From positions 6,593,738-6,657,737 of the forward strand of contig NZ_LR593886.1 of assembly GCF_901538265.1 (NCBI RefSeq): 64,000 bases of DNA, written 5' to 3'. Made by a program: the position numbers and the translations under genes. A model generated the notes under the pieces. The model was not told the DNA's origin. It searched no databases and worked only from the letters and a program-made list of their open reading frames with translations. How positions within the stretch are numbered: position 1 is the stretch's first letter; every line of letters starts with the position of its first letter. This document shows positions 50,786 to 59,597 of the stretch, piece by piece. Source of the stretch: Gemmata massiliana (GTDB lineage Bacteria > Planctomycetota > Planctomycetia > Gemmatales > Gemmataceae).

Positions 50786-52486
50786 ATGATCCGCGCACTG
50801 ACGCGCGGGATGGCCGCCGAAGCCTCTACCGAGCCGGACCCGGAGCTGATCCGGCGGTTCCTCGGCTCCGGCGGTGAGGACGTGTTCGAGATCCTGGTCC
50901 GGCGCCACGGCCCGATGGTGTACCGGGTGTGCCGGCGGGTCGCGGGGCACGAGCAGGACGCCGAGGATGCGTTCCAGGCCACGTTCCTGGTCCTCGCCCG
51001 GAACCTGCGTGCGCTGCGGCACGTGCCGTCGCTCGCGAGCTGGTTGCACGGCGTCGCCCGTCGAGTGGCCCTCAAAGCGAAAGCGCGAGTGGCCGCCCTG
51101 AAGCGCCGCGAGCAACGCGCCGCCGCGCCCGAATCGACCGCACACGTCGATCCGGCGTGGTCGGACGTGGGCGCCGCGCTCGACGAGGAGCTGGGCCGGC
51201 TGCCCGAGCGGTGGCGGTTGCCGCTCGTGCTCTGCTACCTGGAAGCGCGCACCCAGGACGAAGCCGCACGCGAACTCGGTTGGGGCAAGAGCACGCTGCG
51301 CCGGCGTCTGACCGAGGCCCGCGCCGCACTCGCGGCCCGGCTCGCGCAGCGCGGCGTCTGGCCCACGGTTCTCGCCGGGGTTCTGGTGTCCGATTGCACG
51401 TCGCCGGCCGCGCTGCCGCGGGAACTCGTCGGCCCGACGGTCGGGGCCGCGGCAGCGATCGCGTCCGGGCGCCCGGGCCCCACCGTGGCGGCCGGTGTTT
51501 CAAACCTGACGGAAGGAGTGTTCACCGTGTCTCGGTTGAAACTGAAGGTCGCGGCCCTCGTCGCGGCGGTTTTGGTTCTGGGTGCGGGCGCCCCCCTTCG
51601 CGTCTCGTCCGCCGAACTGCCCGCCGGTCCCGCGGGCGTCGAGGAAATCAGAACGGCCGACGGCCCCGGCCCCCAGAAGGCCGATACGAAGCCGGCGGAC
51701 GAGCTGGAGCGGTGGCAGGGGCGCTGGCGCGTCACGACCGCGGCCATCAACGGCAAGGACCGCAAGGACGAGCGCATCGGGCTGGCAGAGATCGTGGTGA
51801 CCGGCAAGAAGGTGACGCTCCGGTTCCGGCACGGCAGCCCCACGGAGGGCGCCTCGGTCGACGGCGAACTGGAACTCATCCCGATTAAGGCGAAGAAGGG
51901 CGCACTCGCGGACCCGGGCTTCATCGTCCACATGCTGATCCCCGTCACCGGCAACTACCACTTCACGAACGGTCAACTGGTGATTTGCTACTACGAGCCC
52001 GGCAGCGAGGAGGGGGCCGAGCGCCCGGCCGGGTTCGGCTCCCAGGAAGGTTCCAAGCGGGAACTGTACCGGCTCGAACGGGTCGTGGACAAGGAACCGC
52101 CCGCGCAACTGACTCCGAAGAAGCGAGCTCAGGCGCCGGGCGAGTTCGGTGAAGGCCCCGAACCGGCGGTCCCTGATCTCTCCGGTCGGTGGCAAGGCGA
52201 CGAGTGGGGCCAGATCGAACTCGCGATGACGAAGCGGGGCACTTACGTGGGCACGTACACGGACACGTTCGGCCCGGTGAAGGGCTCGGTCACGCTGGAG
52301 TGGGTGCCGCGTGAGCAGCGGTTCCACGGTACCTGGGGAGAGGGGAAGGACCGGTTCGGCACGATCTCCGTGCGCCTACACGGGCGCGAGATCCGCGGGG
52401 CGTTCACCACCGACCCGGCGTCCCGGATCAGCCCCGGCAGCCCCGCGCTGTCCGACCTCAAGTGGGTTCCGCAACCGACCCGCTGA
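50786..52486 (+). CDS. Membrane-tethered ECF sigma factor with TIGR03067-like outer domain (3 of 4)
   Basis: The start was chosen at ATG 50786 by analogy to the other three tethered factors (about 20-30 residues before region 2); a start further upstream is possible. 566 aa. Region 2 (DVFEILVRRHGPMVYRVCRR, AEDAFQATFLVLARNL) and region 4 (LPERWRLPLVLCYLEARTQD, ARELGWGKSTLRRRLTEARA). Family linker SNLTEGVFTVSRLKLK and transmembrane helix VAALVAAVLVLGAGAP. The outer part begins with a TIGR03067-like domain (LERWQGRWRVTTAAINGKDR, AEIVVTGKKVTLRFRHGSP), then a second beta domain (LSGRWQGDEWGQIELAMTKR). The outer domain presumably senses a signal. Confidence 0.87.
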   Translation: MIRALTRGMAAEASTEPDPELIRRFLGSGGEDVFEILVRRHGPMVYRVCRRVAGHEQDAEDAFQATFLVLARNLRALRHVPSLASWLHGVARRVALKAKARVAALKRREQRAAAPESTAHVDPAWSDVGAALDEELGRLPERWRLPLVLCYLEARTQDEAARELGWGKSTLRRRLTEARAALAARLAQRGVWPTVLAGVLVSDCTSPAALPRELVGPTVGAAAAIASGRPGPTVAAGVSNLTEGVFTVSRLKLKVAALVAAVLVLGAGAPLRVSSAELPAGPAGVEEIRTADGPGPQKADTKPADELERWQGRWRVTTAAINGKDRKDERIGLAEIVVTGKKVTLRFRHGSPTEGASVDGELELIPIKAKKGALADPGFIVHMLIPVTGNYHFTNGQLVICYYEPGSEEGAERPAGFGSQEGSKRELYRLERVVDKEPPAQLTPKKRAQAPGEFGEGPEPAVPDLSGRWQGDEWGQIELAMTKRGTYVGTYTDTFGPVKGSVTLEWVPREQRFHGTWGEGKDRFGTISVRLHGREIRGAFTTDPASRISPGSPALSDLKWVPQPTR

Positions 52487-52980
52487 CGATGTGACGCGAT
52501 CTCGGTTTGTTGCTCTCTGTGCCGGCCTCGCGGTGGCCGGCTTGTCGCGGCTCCCAATCCGCACCCGCGTGACTCCGTATCGCCCTCGAATGCCTGCGGT
52601 TTAAGCCACGAGTGCCTTTCGCAAGAGCAGTACACGACGGAGGTCTGAGTTCTACGCGACCAATTTTTTCGATCTTCTGAACGAAGCCAAATCCTCATAA
52701 AAACACGTGGTTCACCACGTGATCGCACTCCTGATGGGTGGGCCGCCAGCTCTCCAAGCGGCACATTGGCGCATCGGTTGCATTGTGCCACGCGGTTCAC
52801 GTTTACCTGACCACAAACGAAGCACACGAACTCGTTCCCGCAACCCACACGGCCCGGCCGTGGTGGAGTCTTATTGCCCGCGTCCGGGCCGAACTGTCCT
52901 CGCGCGGCGCCGACCGCGCCCGAACCCGATCGATAGCCGTTGCCTGCGACCGCTAACCGCACGTTGTGGAGCTCTCAGTT
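52487..52980. other. Gene-free stretch with CACGTGG inverted repeat
   Basis: 494 bp, partly AT-rich (about 52640-52700). A compact palindrome CACGTGG-TTCA-CCACGTG lies at 52704-52721 and may be an operator or hairpin for the transporter gene downstream. GGAG at about 52970 is the ribosome site of 52981. No supportable gene. Confidence 0.5.
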
Positions 52981-53892
52981 ATGGCGTATGTCACCCCCGC
53001 CGAACTCGCGTCGAAAATGATCGACGCGGGCGAGGCCAAGATCTTCATGTCCACCCGGGACACGCTCATCCGCGCGTTCATGGCCGGGGCCATCCTCGCG
53101 CTCGCGGCCGCGTTCGCGGTGACGATCACGGTGAACACCAAGGAGCCGCTCGCCGGCGCGCTGCTGTTCCCGGTCGGGTTCTGCATGCTCTACCTGCTCG
53201 GGTTCGACCTCCTCACCGGCGTGTTCACGCTGGCGCCGCTGGCCCTGCTCGACCGGCGCCCGGGCGTCACCGTGGGGGGCGTGCTGCGCAACTGGGGGCT
53301 GGTGTTCGTCGGAAACTTCGCGGGCGCGATGCTCGTCGCCGTGTTCATGGCGATCACGTTCACGTTCGGGTTCTCCGAGGAGCCGAACGCGATCGGGCAG
53401 AAGATCGGGCAGATCGGCGAGTCCCGGACCGTGGGCTACGCGGCACACGGCGCCGCCGGCATGCTCACGCTGTTCGTCCGGGCGGTGATGTGCAACTGGA
53501 TGGTGTCGACGGGGGTCGTGGGGGCGATGATGTCCACCTCGGTGTCGGGCAAGGTCATCACGATGTGGATGCCGATCCTGGTGTTCTTCTACATGGGCTT
53601 CGAGCACTCCATCGTGAACATGTTCCTGTTCCCGTCCGGGCTGATGCTCGGGGGGAACTTCACGTGGGGCGACTACTTCATCTGGAACGAGATCCCGACC
53701 GTGCTCGGCAACCTCGTCGGCGGGCTGACGTTCGTCGGCGCGACCCTGTACGTCACGCACTACAAGACGTCTCCGGCCCGCGTCGCGACGACCACAGTGG
53801 CGCCGGCCGCGGTCGCAACGCGCTCGGCTTCCCCGGTGCTGGAGAGCCCGGTCCCGGCGCCGCGCCAGCAGGACGAGTGCCTGGTGGGGTGA
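52981..53892 (+). CDS. Formate/nitrite transporter family protein
   Basis: 303 aa from the ATG at 52981. Six transmembrane helices are visible: FMAGAILALAAAFAVTITVN, AGALLFPVGFCMLYLLGFDL, LRNWGLVFVGNFAGAMLVAV, MLTLFVRAVMCNWMVSTGVV, MWMPILVFFYMGFEHSIVNM and IPTVLGNLVGGLTFVGATLY. Family motifs include GFDLLTGVF, NWGLVFVGNFAGA, RAVMCNW and GFEHSIVNM with the channel His. It conducts formate or nitrite across the inner membrane; the substrate cannot be decided. The C-terminal tail of ~40 residues is Ala/Pro-rich. A hairpin with a T-run lies 150 bp downstream. Confidence 0.93.
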   Translation: MAYVTPAELASKMIDAGEAKIFMSTRDTLIRAFMAGAILALAAAFAVTITVNTKEPLAGALLFPVGFCMLYLLGFDLLTGVFTLAPLALLDRRPGVTVGGVLRNWGLVFVGNFAGAMLVAVFMAITFTFGFSEEPNAIGQKIGQIGESRTVGYAAHGAAGMLTLFVRAVMCNWMVSTGVVGAMMSTSVSGKVITMWMPILVFFYMGFEHSIVNMFLFPSGLMLGGNFTWGDYFIWNEIPTVLGNLVGGLTFVGATLYVTHYKTSPARVATTTVAPAAVATRSASPVLESPVPAPRQQDECLVG

Positions 53893-53905
53893 ATGGCGAT
53901 TCTTG

Positions 53906-53933
53906 GCGAACGGCCGGTGTAAACCAGCCGGTG
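53906..53933. repeat. Short REP-like repeat (CCGGCCGTTCGC family), copy 2, inverted
   Basis: GCGAACGGCCGGTG, a spacer, then CAGCCGGTG: the reverse complement of the unit at 25635-25662 with one base changed. Located 13 bp after the transporter stop codon. Confidence 0.7.
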
Positions 53934-53993
53934 AGGGCTCTCGTCCAGAGGATCGCCACTTGCCCCACCTTAACTTGGGATGACGTCTTGTGA

Positions 53994-54020
53994 TTCCGCC
54001 CGCTGCCCTTGCGGGCGGAA
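53994..54020. terminator. GC hairpin downstream of the transporter gene
   Basis: Perfect 10-bp arms TTCCGCCCGC and GCGGGCGGAA with loop TGCCCTT. No T-run follows. Confidence 0.6.
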
Positions 54021-54042
54021 TTCGCCGGTCCCGGTGATATTG

Positions 54043-54072
54043 GGGACGAGCCCAGTGCTCGTCCCTGTTTTT
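54043..54072 (+). terminator. Rho-independent terminator
   Basis: Perfect 9-bp arms GGGACGAGC (54043-54051) and GCTCGTCCC (54057-54065), loop CCAGT, followed by TGTTTTTGC. This is the only hairpin with a clear T-run I found in the window. It would end transcripts running right from the transporter gene. Confidence 0.8.
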
Positions 54073-54251
54073 GCTTCACATTCAAACAGCCACGTCTTCA
54101 ACCCGGCCCAGAATTTCAGACCCACGGTTACCGCTCTCGGCGGCGCGCCTCTCGTAGTCGCGTAGCACATTGCGTCGGTACAGGTGGGCGGGTAATTTCG
54201 GTGCACAGTGCCGCACACGAAACACTATTCGGCCACACGAGGGAGCACCGC

Positions 54252-55412
54252 GTGGGACGCACGAGTCAGTCCGCCAAACCGATCGTCCAACAGTTGGTAG
54301 ATGCGTCGCGTGCCAACACCGACCGCTACCACCTTGATGCAAAGCTCTTCGATCCCGTGTACGCGAACGCCCGTCAATTATTGAGCGACCGCCGAAGGGA
54401 TCGTGTGGAATCCCCTATGCCGTGTCACGCCGACTTCGTATCGGCATTCGTTGACGGCCGGTCGTTCCTGGGGGACGAGGGGGAGGTTCTGACCGTTGCC
54501 GTTCGGGAAGTCGGTCGCCTCGTTGTCACATCCGGCCGGATCGTCGTCTGCGATCCGAACTACGGCAGTGGGCACGAGCCCCTGGCGCGGTCGGTACCGG
54601 TCGGAACGTACCCGGTCCTCTTGTCTTCGGCAAACGACCGGATCGCTTGCGCGATGCTCCGTATTCGCGATATCGAGCCGGTTCTGTGGGAGATGGCCGT
54701 TTGGCCGGGGCAGAACCCCGCCGATCTCGAAGGGGATCAGTTCTACGGGTACGGTGTCGATGCCGGAACCGGAGCGTTTCTCGACGCCGACCAGAATCAG
54801 TACCTCGACAAACTGGCGGACGAAGCCCTGTTCGACGGAACCAGAATACCGGGAGACCCCTTCTCCGGAGAGTGGGCCGAGCGGGTACTCGCCGAGAAGA
54901 CCGGGGGCAACCTGATCGCTTTCTCCTCGGGGTACGGCGACGGGCGGTACCCCTCATACTGGGGGCTCGACGAGCGGGGGGACGCCGTCTGCCTCGTAAC
55001 CGATTTTGGCCTCTTGGTGGATCACCCCGGAGTGAGCTTCTCCCTTACCGGAGCGTTCTGCCGCCCGCCCGGTGAGGTGCGGCACCGCGCGCTCGAGCTG
55101 GCCGATCTTGTGATGGAGATCATCCCGGGCCAATCCGCGGACCGGAGCATCATTGTCGGTTTCCTCGGTCCCAAGGCGGACTCGGCCAATGCCTCCTTCG
55201 AGGACGATTCGGGTGAACAGATCGACTCGGGGTACACGGATATCAACGTGTCCGGCTCCCACGGGGAGTTATCGTACAGCTACCGCGAGCACGTTCTCTC
55301 TCCGAAAGTGACCGAACAAGATCGGGCTGAAATCAGGCTTCGAGTCTACGTTGCCCTCCCCGCGTGCCCAATGCCGGTGGCGCGACCGACCGGTTCCAGC
55401 CCACCGACCTGA
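54252..55412 (+). CDS. DUF4241 domain protein
   Basis: 386 aa from GTG 54252, with GAGGGAG upstream; the longer frame to 54009 crosses two hairpins and is excluded. DUF4241 blocks: GRIVVCDPNYGSGHEPLARS, VPVGTYPVLLSSANDRIACA, VLWEMAVWPGQNPADLEGDQ, FYGYGVDAGTGAFLDADQN. DUF4241 is a soluble domain of unknown function found in many bacteria, sometimes linked to polymorphic-toxin immunity loci. The N-terminal ~60 residues and the C-terminal ~100 residues (SADRSIIVGFLGPKADSANA) are outside the domain. No toxin gene is adjacent. Confidence 0.82.
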   Translation: MGRTSQSAKPIVQQLVDASRANTDRYHLDAKLFDPVYANARQLLSDRRRDRVESPMPCHADFVSAFVDGRSFLGDEGEVLTVAVREVGRLVVTSGRIVVCDPNYGSGHEPLARSVPVGTYPVLLSSANDRIACAMLRIRDIEPVLWEMAVWPGQNPADLEGDQFYGYGVDAGTGAFLDADQNQYLDKLADEALFDGTRIPGDPFSGEWAERVLAEKTGGNLIAFSSGYGDGRYPSYWGLDERGDAVCLVTDFGLLVDHPGVSFSLTGAFCRPPGEVRHRALELADLVMEIIPGQSADRSIIVGFLGPKADSANASFEDDSGEQIDSGYTDINVSGSHGELSYSYREHVLSPKVTEQDRAEIRLRVYVALPACPMPVARPTGSSPPT

Positions 55413-55576
55413 CGCCCTCGGCCGTGTCACATCAGCCGGACGTTGCACGGGTTCAGCAACTGGTTGCGGTCGCTGGGAGAGCGGACCGCGTCACGGTCGC
55501 GCACACCCGGCCGGCTAGTTTCTCCGAGACGGCCCTAAACTGAGCGTAGCGCGAGAACGTTTCTGCGGAGGAGCGG

Positions 55577-56440
55577 ATGTTGCGTTTCGAGCTGCCGACC
55601 GACCGGATCGAGTACCTGCAACTGGCCCTCCCGTCGAGCGGGCCGGCACTGGTTGTGCGCTGGGGCACGCAAACGTCCCCGTTCACCGTCGCGGCCTGGG
55701 ACGACATCGGCTCGGACCCCAGTTGGAAGCTCACGGAACGCAATCAGAACCTATCTCCCGACGGACAGTGGGTATCGGTTTTCGATCAGGACGCGGGAAA
55801 GGTGCGGGTCACTCGGGTCGGGGACAAGAGCCCGACGGCCGTGGTGAACCGGAGCAAGAAGGCCGAGAACGTTTGGACGGGGGTCGCTCCGGGTGGGACG
55901 GCGGTGGCCTGGAAAGACGATACGACGACACTGGTGCGTGCGCTGCCCGGCGGTAAAGAAATCGCGCGGGTGAAGTCCGGCTGGGGCGTCGATTTCCGGT
56001 TCTCGCCCGGTGGCCGGTGGCTGTCCGAAACGGGGTTGCAGGTGTTTCGGGTGTTCGACCGCAGCAACAACTACAAGGTCTTCGCCCGCATCAAAACGCC
56101 CGACCACGCGCTGGCCGACGTATCGGACGCAATGACAGCGGTCGTCACCGCCAAGGGCAAGGGCGTCGTCGAAGTTTGGGATCTCTCCAGCAAAACGCCG
56201 GCGGCTGTTCTCAAGGTTGGCGGGTGGGTATCGGCCCTGGCCGTCTCACCCGACGGGCGCCGGGTACTGACGGGAACCACGAACGGTGACGTGACGTTGT
56301 GGGACGCGACCGGGGCCAAGCTGAAGGAGTTCGCGTGGGAGGTGAAGATGCCGATCGCCGCAGTATTCGCCCCGGACGGGACGCGCGCCGCGATCGGCGG
56401 TGTCGACACACAAATCGTGGTTTGGGATCTGGATGATTGA
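55577..56440 (+). CDS. WD40-like beta-propeller protein
   Basis: 287 aa; GGAGGAG seven bases before the ATG. No signal peptide. The C-terminal half has clear WD40 blades (KGVVEVWDLSSKTPAAVLKV, VSALAVSPDGRRVLTGTTNG, DVTLWDATGAKLKEFAW, PDGTRAAIGG, TQIVVWDLDD). The N-terminal half is strand-rich but more divergent (FTVAAWDDIGSDPSWKLTER). With about six or seven blades it would make a single short propeller for protein binding. Cytoplasmic. The neighbours give no hint of a partner. Confidence 0.82.
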   Translation: MLRFELPTDRIEYLQLALPSSGPALVVRWGTQTSPFTVAAWDDIGSDPSWKLTERNQNLSPDGQWVSVFDQDAGKVRVTRVGDKSPTAVVNRSKKAENVWTGVAPGGTAVAWKDDTTTLVRALPGGKEIARVKSGWGVDFRFSPGGRWLSETGLQVFRVFDRSNNYKVFARIKTPDHALADVSDAMTAVVTAKGKGVVEVWDLSSKTPAAVLKVGGWVSALAVSPDGRRVLTGTTNGDVTLWDATGAKLKEFAWEVKMPIAAVFAPDGTRAAIGGVDTQIVVWDLDD

Positions 56441-56534
56441 CCCCGCGCGAAGCATCACGCGGGGATGTGCGGCGCAAGCCGGTCTCGTGCCGGCCGATCG
56501 CTGAACCTCCTGGTGACGAGCGAGAGGAGGTTTC

Positions 56535-56562
56535 TACCGGCCGGCTTACACCGGCCGTTCGC
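56535..56562. repeat. Short REP-like repeat (CCGGCCGTTCGC family), copy 3
   Basis: TACCGGCCGG, CTTA, then CACCGGCCGTTCGC; differs from 25635-25662 at two bases. It lies between convergent genes. Confidence 0.75.
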
Positions 56563-56611
56563 CCGAGCCACTTGACACACCGCGCACCAACCGGCGGGTT
56601 CGGTCCGGGCG

Positions 56612-57832
56612 TCAAGTCTCCTGAGCGGCGCCCGGCGCCGGTGTGCCCCGCGACACGGCCCAGGTGACGACCGCGTACCACAGCAGCACCAGCGGCGGGA
56701 GCCAGACGAACGACGCGCTGTCCCGAATGGAAAGCCCCGCTAGGTTCAAGGCGATGTACCCCGCGGCCCCGCACAGGAGTTGCCGCCGCGTACCACCTCG
56801 AATCAGCCGGGCCGCGCCCGCCACGATCGGCACGAGCAGGACGATCTGGTCGTGCTCCCACGCCCCATACGGGGCCGCGATGAAGCCCGCCAGCACCAGC
56901 CCGGGCAATTCGGCCGCCCAGTCCCACGACCGGCGCCGGAGCCAGACGTACACGGGTACGACGAGAGCGGCGACCAGGGTCGGGAGCGCTTGTACCCACA
57001 TCGCCTCCGGAGCGACCGCCGCGCGGACCCGGAAACCGATTAGTGGGGGCTCCCAGTTCGCGAGGCCGGGGGCACCGGCCGCTCCCCGCCGCAAGAGGGC
57101 CGCGACGTAGTCGGCCCACACTCCCGGGTTGAGAACCGTTGCGACGGCCACTGCCGATAGCCCACCGAGCAGCCCCCAGCCCAGCATCCGGCGGGTTCGG
57201 GCGGACCAGACGGCGTGGGTCGCGAGCGCCACCCAGAGCGGAACGAACAGGTGGGGCTTCAGCGCCGCGAGCGCGGCCACCGCCGCAAGTGCCGCCGGAC
57301 CGGACGCACCGGCCGCCAGAAAACCGGCGGCCCCGAGCAGCAGCCACCCACCGCTCTGACCGGTTTGGACGAGATACATGAACGGGTAGAAGGTCAGCGC
57401 CAGGAGCGGAACCCCGAGGCGCCCGCCCCGCGGACCGCGGTACGCGTCCCAGAGCCGGTCGGCAGCCGCTCCCACAGCCATCAGTTGAGCCAGCAGCCAA
57501 GCGAACTGTGCGGTCCGCGGCGGCAGGAGGCCGAACGGCGTCACGAGCGGCAGGCTCCAGGGCGGGTTCCACATTAGGACCGGGACCGCCTCCGTCCGGT
57601 TGGCGGACCGCTGGAGGGCCAACAAGCGGTCCGGGTCGTATGGGTTCTCGCCCGCCGCGTTCAGCCGCCCGGCCGCCCAATATTGGAGGAAGTCCCGAGG
57701 CGGGAGGAACGCCGGGTCGCGGTAGAAGCGGTCGAGCAGAGCCGCGGTCAGCCCGACGACCACAACCACCCCAACGACGAGTGGCAGCCACCGACGAACC
57801 CGGGCGATAGAGAGCGGAGGCGGCTGAAGCAT
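56612..57832 (-). CDS. GT87/DUF2029-like polyprenyl-dependent glycosyltransferase
   Basis: 406 aa with about ten transmembrane helices. First helix LPLVVGVVVVVGLTAALLDR, followed by a loop DFLQYWAAGRLNAAGENPYD with the acidic residue and NPYD motif of DUF2029/GT87 membrane glycosyltransferases, and MWNPPWSLPL. Helices continue to WLPPLVLLWYAVVTWAVS. GT87 enzymes transfer a sugar from polyprenyl phosphate to an extracytoplasmic acceptor; this activity is inferred from family resemblance. Monocistronic, convergent with the WD40-like gene. Confidence 0.82.
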   Translation of the reverse strand: MLQPPPLSIARVRRWLPLVVGVVVVVGLTAALLDRFYRDPAFLPPRDFLQYWAAGRLNAAGENPYDPDRLLALQRSANRTEAVPVLMWNPPWSLPLVTPFGLLPPRTAQFAWLLAQLMAVGAAADRLWDAYRGPRGGRLGVPLLALTFYPFMYLVQTGQSGGWLLLGAAGFLAAGASGPAALAAVAALAALKPHLFVPLWVALATHAVWSARTRRMLGWGLLGGLSAVAVATVLNPGVWADYVAALLRRGAAGAPGLANWEPPLIGFRVRAAVAPEAMWVQALPTLVAALVVPVYVWLRRRSWDWAAELPGLVLAGFIAAPYGAWEHDQIVLLVPIVAGAARLIRGGTRRQLLCGAAGYIALNLAGLSIRDSASFVWLPPLVLLWYAVVTWAVSRGTPAPGAAQET

Positions 57833-58091
57833 AACGATTAGCTAATGGTGGGTGATCCCGGATCGTCCGATCGGCTGTACAATTTTTGAACGGGGCTCCG
57901 CGCGGCCCTCTGTGCCGGCGTCCACCCGGCACCTCGTACCTGTTCTACAACTCTTCATCCGCCCGGGGCGCCCCGGTTGCGGCCGGCATTGAAGGCGCGT
58001 GACGGCCGTACCTGTCCCCTGGGAGCATATCGACCCGAGGGGCAGCGCCCGAAGCGAAAGCAACAACATTCGTGTGCAATTCTGATTCCAC

Positions 58092-58125
58092 TCTGCTCCG
58101 CGCCCTCTCGTGCCCTCTGCGGTGA
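58092..58125. repeat. CCGCAGAGGGC-family repeat, one-sided copy
   Basis: TCTGCTCCGCGCCCTCT followed by CGTGCCCTCTGCGGTG. It corresponds to the right half of 32227-32289 joined to the right half of 27183-27259, and precedes copy 2 of the candidate noncoding RNA in the same order as at 32 kb. Confidence 0.75.
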
Positions 58126-58176
58126 AAACGCCGCACACGTTTTTCAAATTATTTATCCATATTTTCACTAGTGATC

Positions 58177-58206
58177 TAGATATCGCACCCGCCGCTCGGG
58201 TACAAT
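58177..58206 (+). promoter_or_regulatory. Sigma70-type promoter of candidate noncoding RNA, copy 2
   Basis: TAGATA (58177-58182), an 18-bp spacer, TACAAT (58201-58206), in the same CTAGTGATCT context as 32353-32382. It is weaker than copy 1 at both hexamers but keeps the spacing exactly. Confidence 0.68.
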
Positions 58207-58212
58207 GCCCGG

Positions 58213-58470
58213 ACGGGGTGTTGCGCGCGAAAGCCACGCAGTACCCGTGTCGGTGCGAAGGGCGAGAGGGTTGATGCGGGTGTTAGCAGGCGCGGGGAGA
58301 AAATGGAGTTTTCCCCGGCGAAATTGAAGGTTCAGATGCCCGCGGTCCCGAAGTGTCAGCAAATGTTAGCCGCGTCGGGGCGGTGCGGGGCGTCGGTCTG
58401 GTGCCGGAGAAGGAACAGAAAGCCGAATTGCGTAAACGACAACACCGGCAGACGATCGTCCGCCGGTGCG
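58213..58470 (+). ncRNA. Candidate noncoding RNA, copy 2
   Basis: About 255 nt, homologous to 32389-32620. The hairpin 58294-58316 reads GGGG-AG-AAAA / TTTT-CCCC with loop TGGAG: the same bulge and loop as copy 1 with one more A/T pair. A second possible stem CGCGG/CCGCG encloses AGTGTCAGCAAATGTTA, where copy 1 has CACG/CGTG. The unit ends at the hairpin 58443-58468, before a convergent DUF1559 gene. An overlapping frame (ATG at 58303) runs antisense through the DUF1559 gene and is judged spurious. Confidence 0.65.
58443..58468. terminator. Hairpin between candidate noncoding RNA copy 2 and DUF1559 gene
   Basis: CACCGGC (58443-58449) and GCCGGTG (58462-58468), enclosing the self-complementary GACGATCGTC. 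Placed like the hairpin 32585-32619, 62 bp before the convergent gene end. Confidence 0.65.
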
Positions 58471-58530
58471 CGTTCGCCGTGCCGTCGCAAGACGAAGTGC
58501 CGGGAGAACGCCCGGCGCCGACCGCTCCGC

Positions 58531-59514
58531 TTACGGCAGCGGCAGCGTTTCGCCCCCCTGCGACGTCCCGGCGGCGCGCCAGGTCGGCAGGTCGATGCTG
58601 TTGTTAATCATGCGCACGCTGCCGTCGCAGAGCGCCACGTTCACGCCGCCCGTGTGCCGCGAGCGGGCGACGAGTTGGCGCGGGAGCGTGCTCGAGCTCG
58701 ACGTGGTGCAGGGGTAGAGGGCGGTGTTGTTGGTGCCACAGCCGCCGCCGGCGACGACGTCGGTGGAGCTGGTGCTGTTCGGCAACTGGTACGTGGTGAA
58801 CCCGGCCGACCCGCCCCACCAAACGTACCCGCGGATATCGGCCCCCTGGGTCGGCGCTTGCAGGATCTCGGCCACCGCGAGCGTGTTACTGGTACCGTCG
58901 GTGATGCTGGCGATGGTGAACTGCTGACCGGTTTTGGCGTACCCCGCGTCGTTGTCGTTGGTGACGTTGGAGGGGTCGGCGTAGAAACCGAAGGGCGCGC
59001 CGCCGAAGCTCACGCAACTGCCGGTGCCGGTGGTGGTGCCGCCGGTGCAATTGTAAGGGATGTTCTGCTGGTACAGGCTCGTGTTACCGGCGTTGAGCAC
59101 GTAGTTGTGCAGCACGCCGGACCCGCCGTTCCAGGTGGTGGGAGTGTCGCTGGGGCACGTCATCATCTTCATGCGGGTGGCGATGACGGTGGGGTTGGAC
59201 CCGTAGTTGGCGGTCCCGAAAACGGGGGCGATGCTGAACAGGTTCTGCTGCTCGACGTAGGGCAGGATCGGGATGATCCAGGTGCCGGCGCAGCACCCCC
59301 CGGGCTGGCTGACCCCGGGCAGGAACTTCTGGTTGGCGCTCTCGTAGTTCATGTTGCCCAGCGCGATCTGTTTGAGGTTGTTCTGGCAGCTCATGCGGGC
59401 GGCGGCCTCGCGCACCTTCTGCACGGCCGGCAGGAGCAACCCGATCAGAATCGCGATGATGGCGATGACGACGAGCAGTTCGATCAGCGTGAACGCACTC
59501 CGACGGGAACGCAT
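58531..59514 (-). CDS. DUF1559 protein with type IV pilin-like N-terminus
   Basis: 327 aa from the ATG at 59514. N-terminus [20 protein letters not shown]: the residue before Phe is Ala rather than the usual Gly, so peptidase cleavage would be atypical. Then [20 protein letters not shown] and the C-terminal VNVALCDGSVRMINNSID box. The middle is rich in Gly, Asn and Thr, with Cys pairs (GGCCAGTW, FGGAPFGFYADPSN). It follows a small lipoprotein gene on the same strand (83 bp), the reverse order to the pair at 6786-8167. Confidence 0.92.
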   Translation of the reverse strand: MRSRRSAFTLIELLVVIAIIAILIGLLLPAVQKVREAAARMSCQNNLKQIALGNMNYESANQKFLPGVSQPGGCCAGTWIIPILPYVEQQNLFSIAPVFGTANYGSNPTVIATRMKMMTCPSDTPTTWNGGSGVLHNYVLNAGNTSLYQQNIPYNCTGGTTTGTGSCVSFGGAPFGFYADPSNVTNDNDAGYAKTGQQFTIASITDGTSNTLAVAEILQAPTQGADIRGYVWWGGSAGFTTYQLPNSTSSTDVVAGGGCGTNNTALYPCTTSSSSTLPRQLVARSRHTGGVNVALCDGSVRMINNSIDLPTWRAAGTSQGGETLPLP

Positions 59515-59597
59515 CGATGACCTCGGGGAAAATGGGAAACGAAGGGCGTGGGCACGATTCGGCGCGCACCCGAACGGGCCGCGCGCCGGCGAACGGA

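Noticed and set aside
56211..57932. 573-residue minus-strand frame over the GT87-like gene
   Set aside because: Out of frame with the membrane protein, and Arg/Gly/Pro-rich.
58303..59520. 405-residue plus-strand frame starting inside the candidate RNA
   Set aside because: It runs antisense through the DUF1559 gene. Its N-terminus is not conserved as codons between the two RNA copies, where a stop interrupts the first copy.
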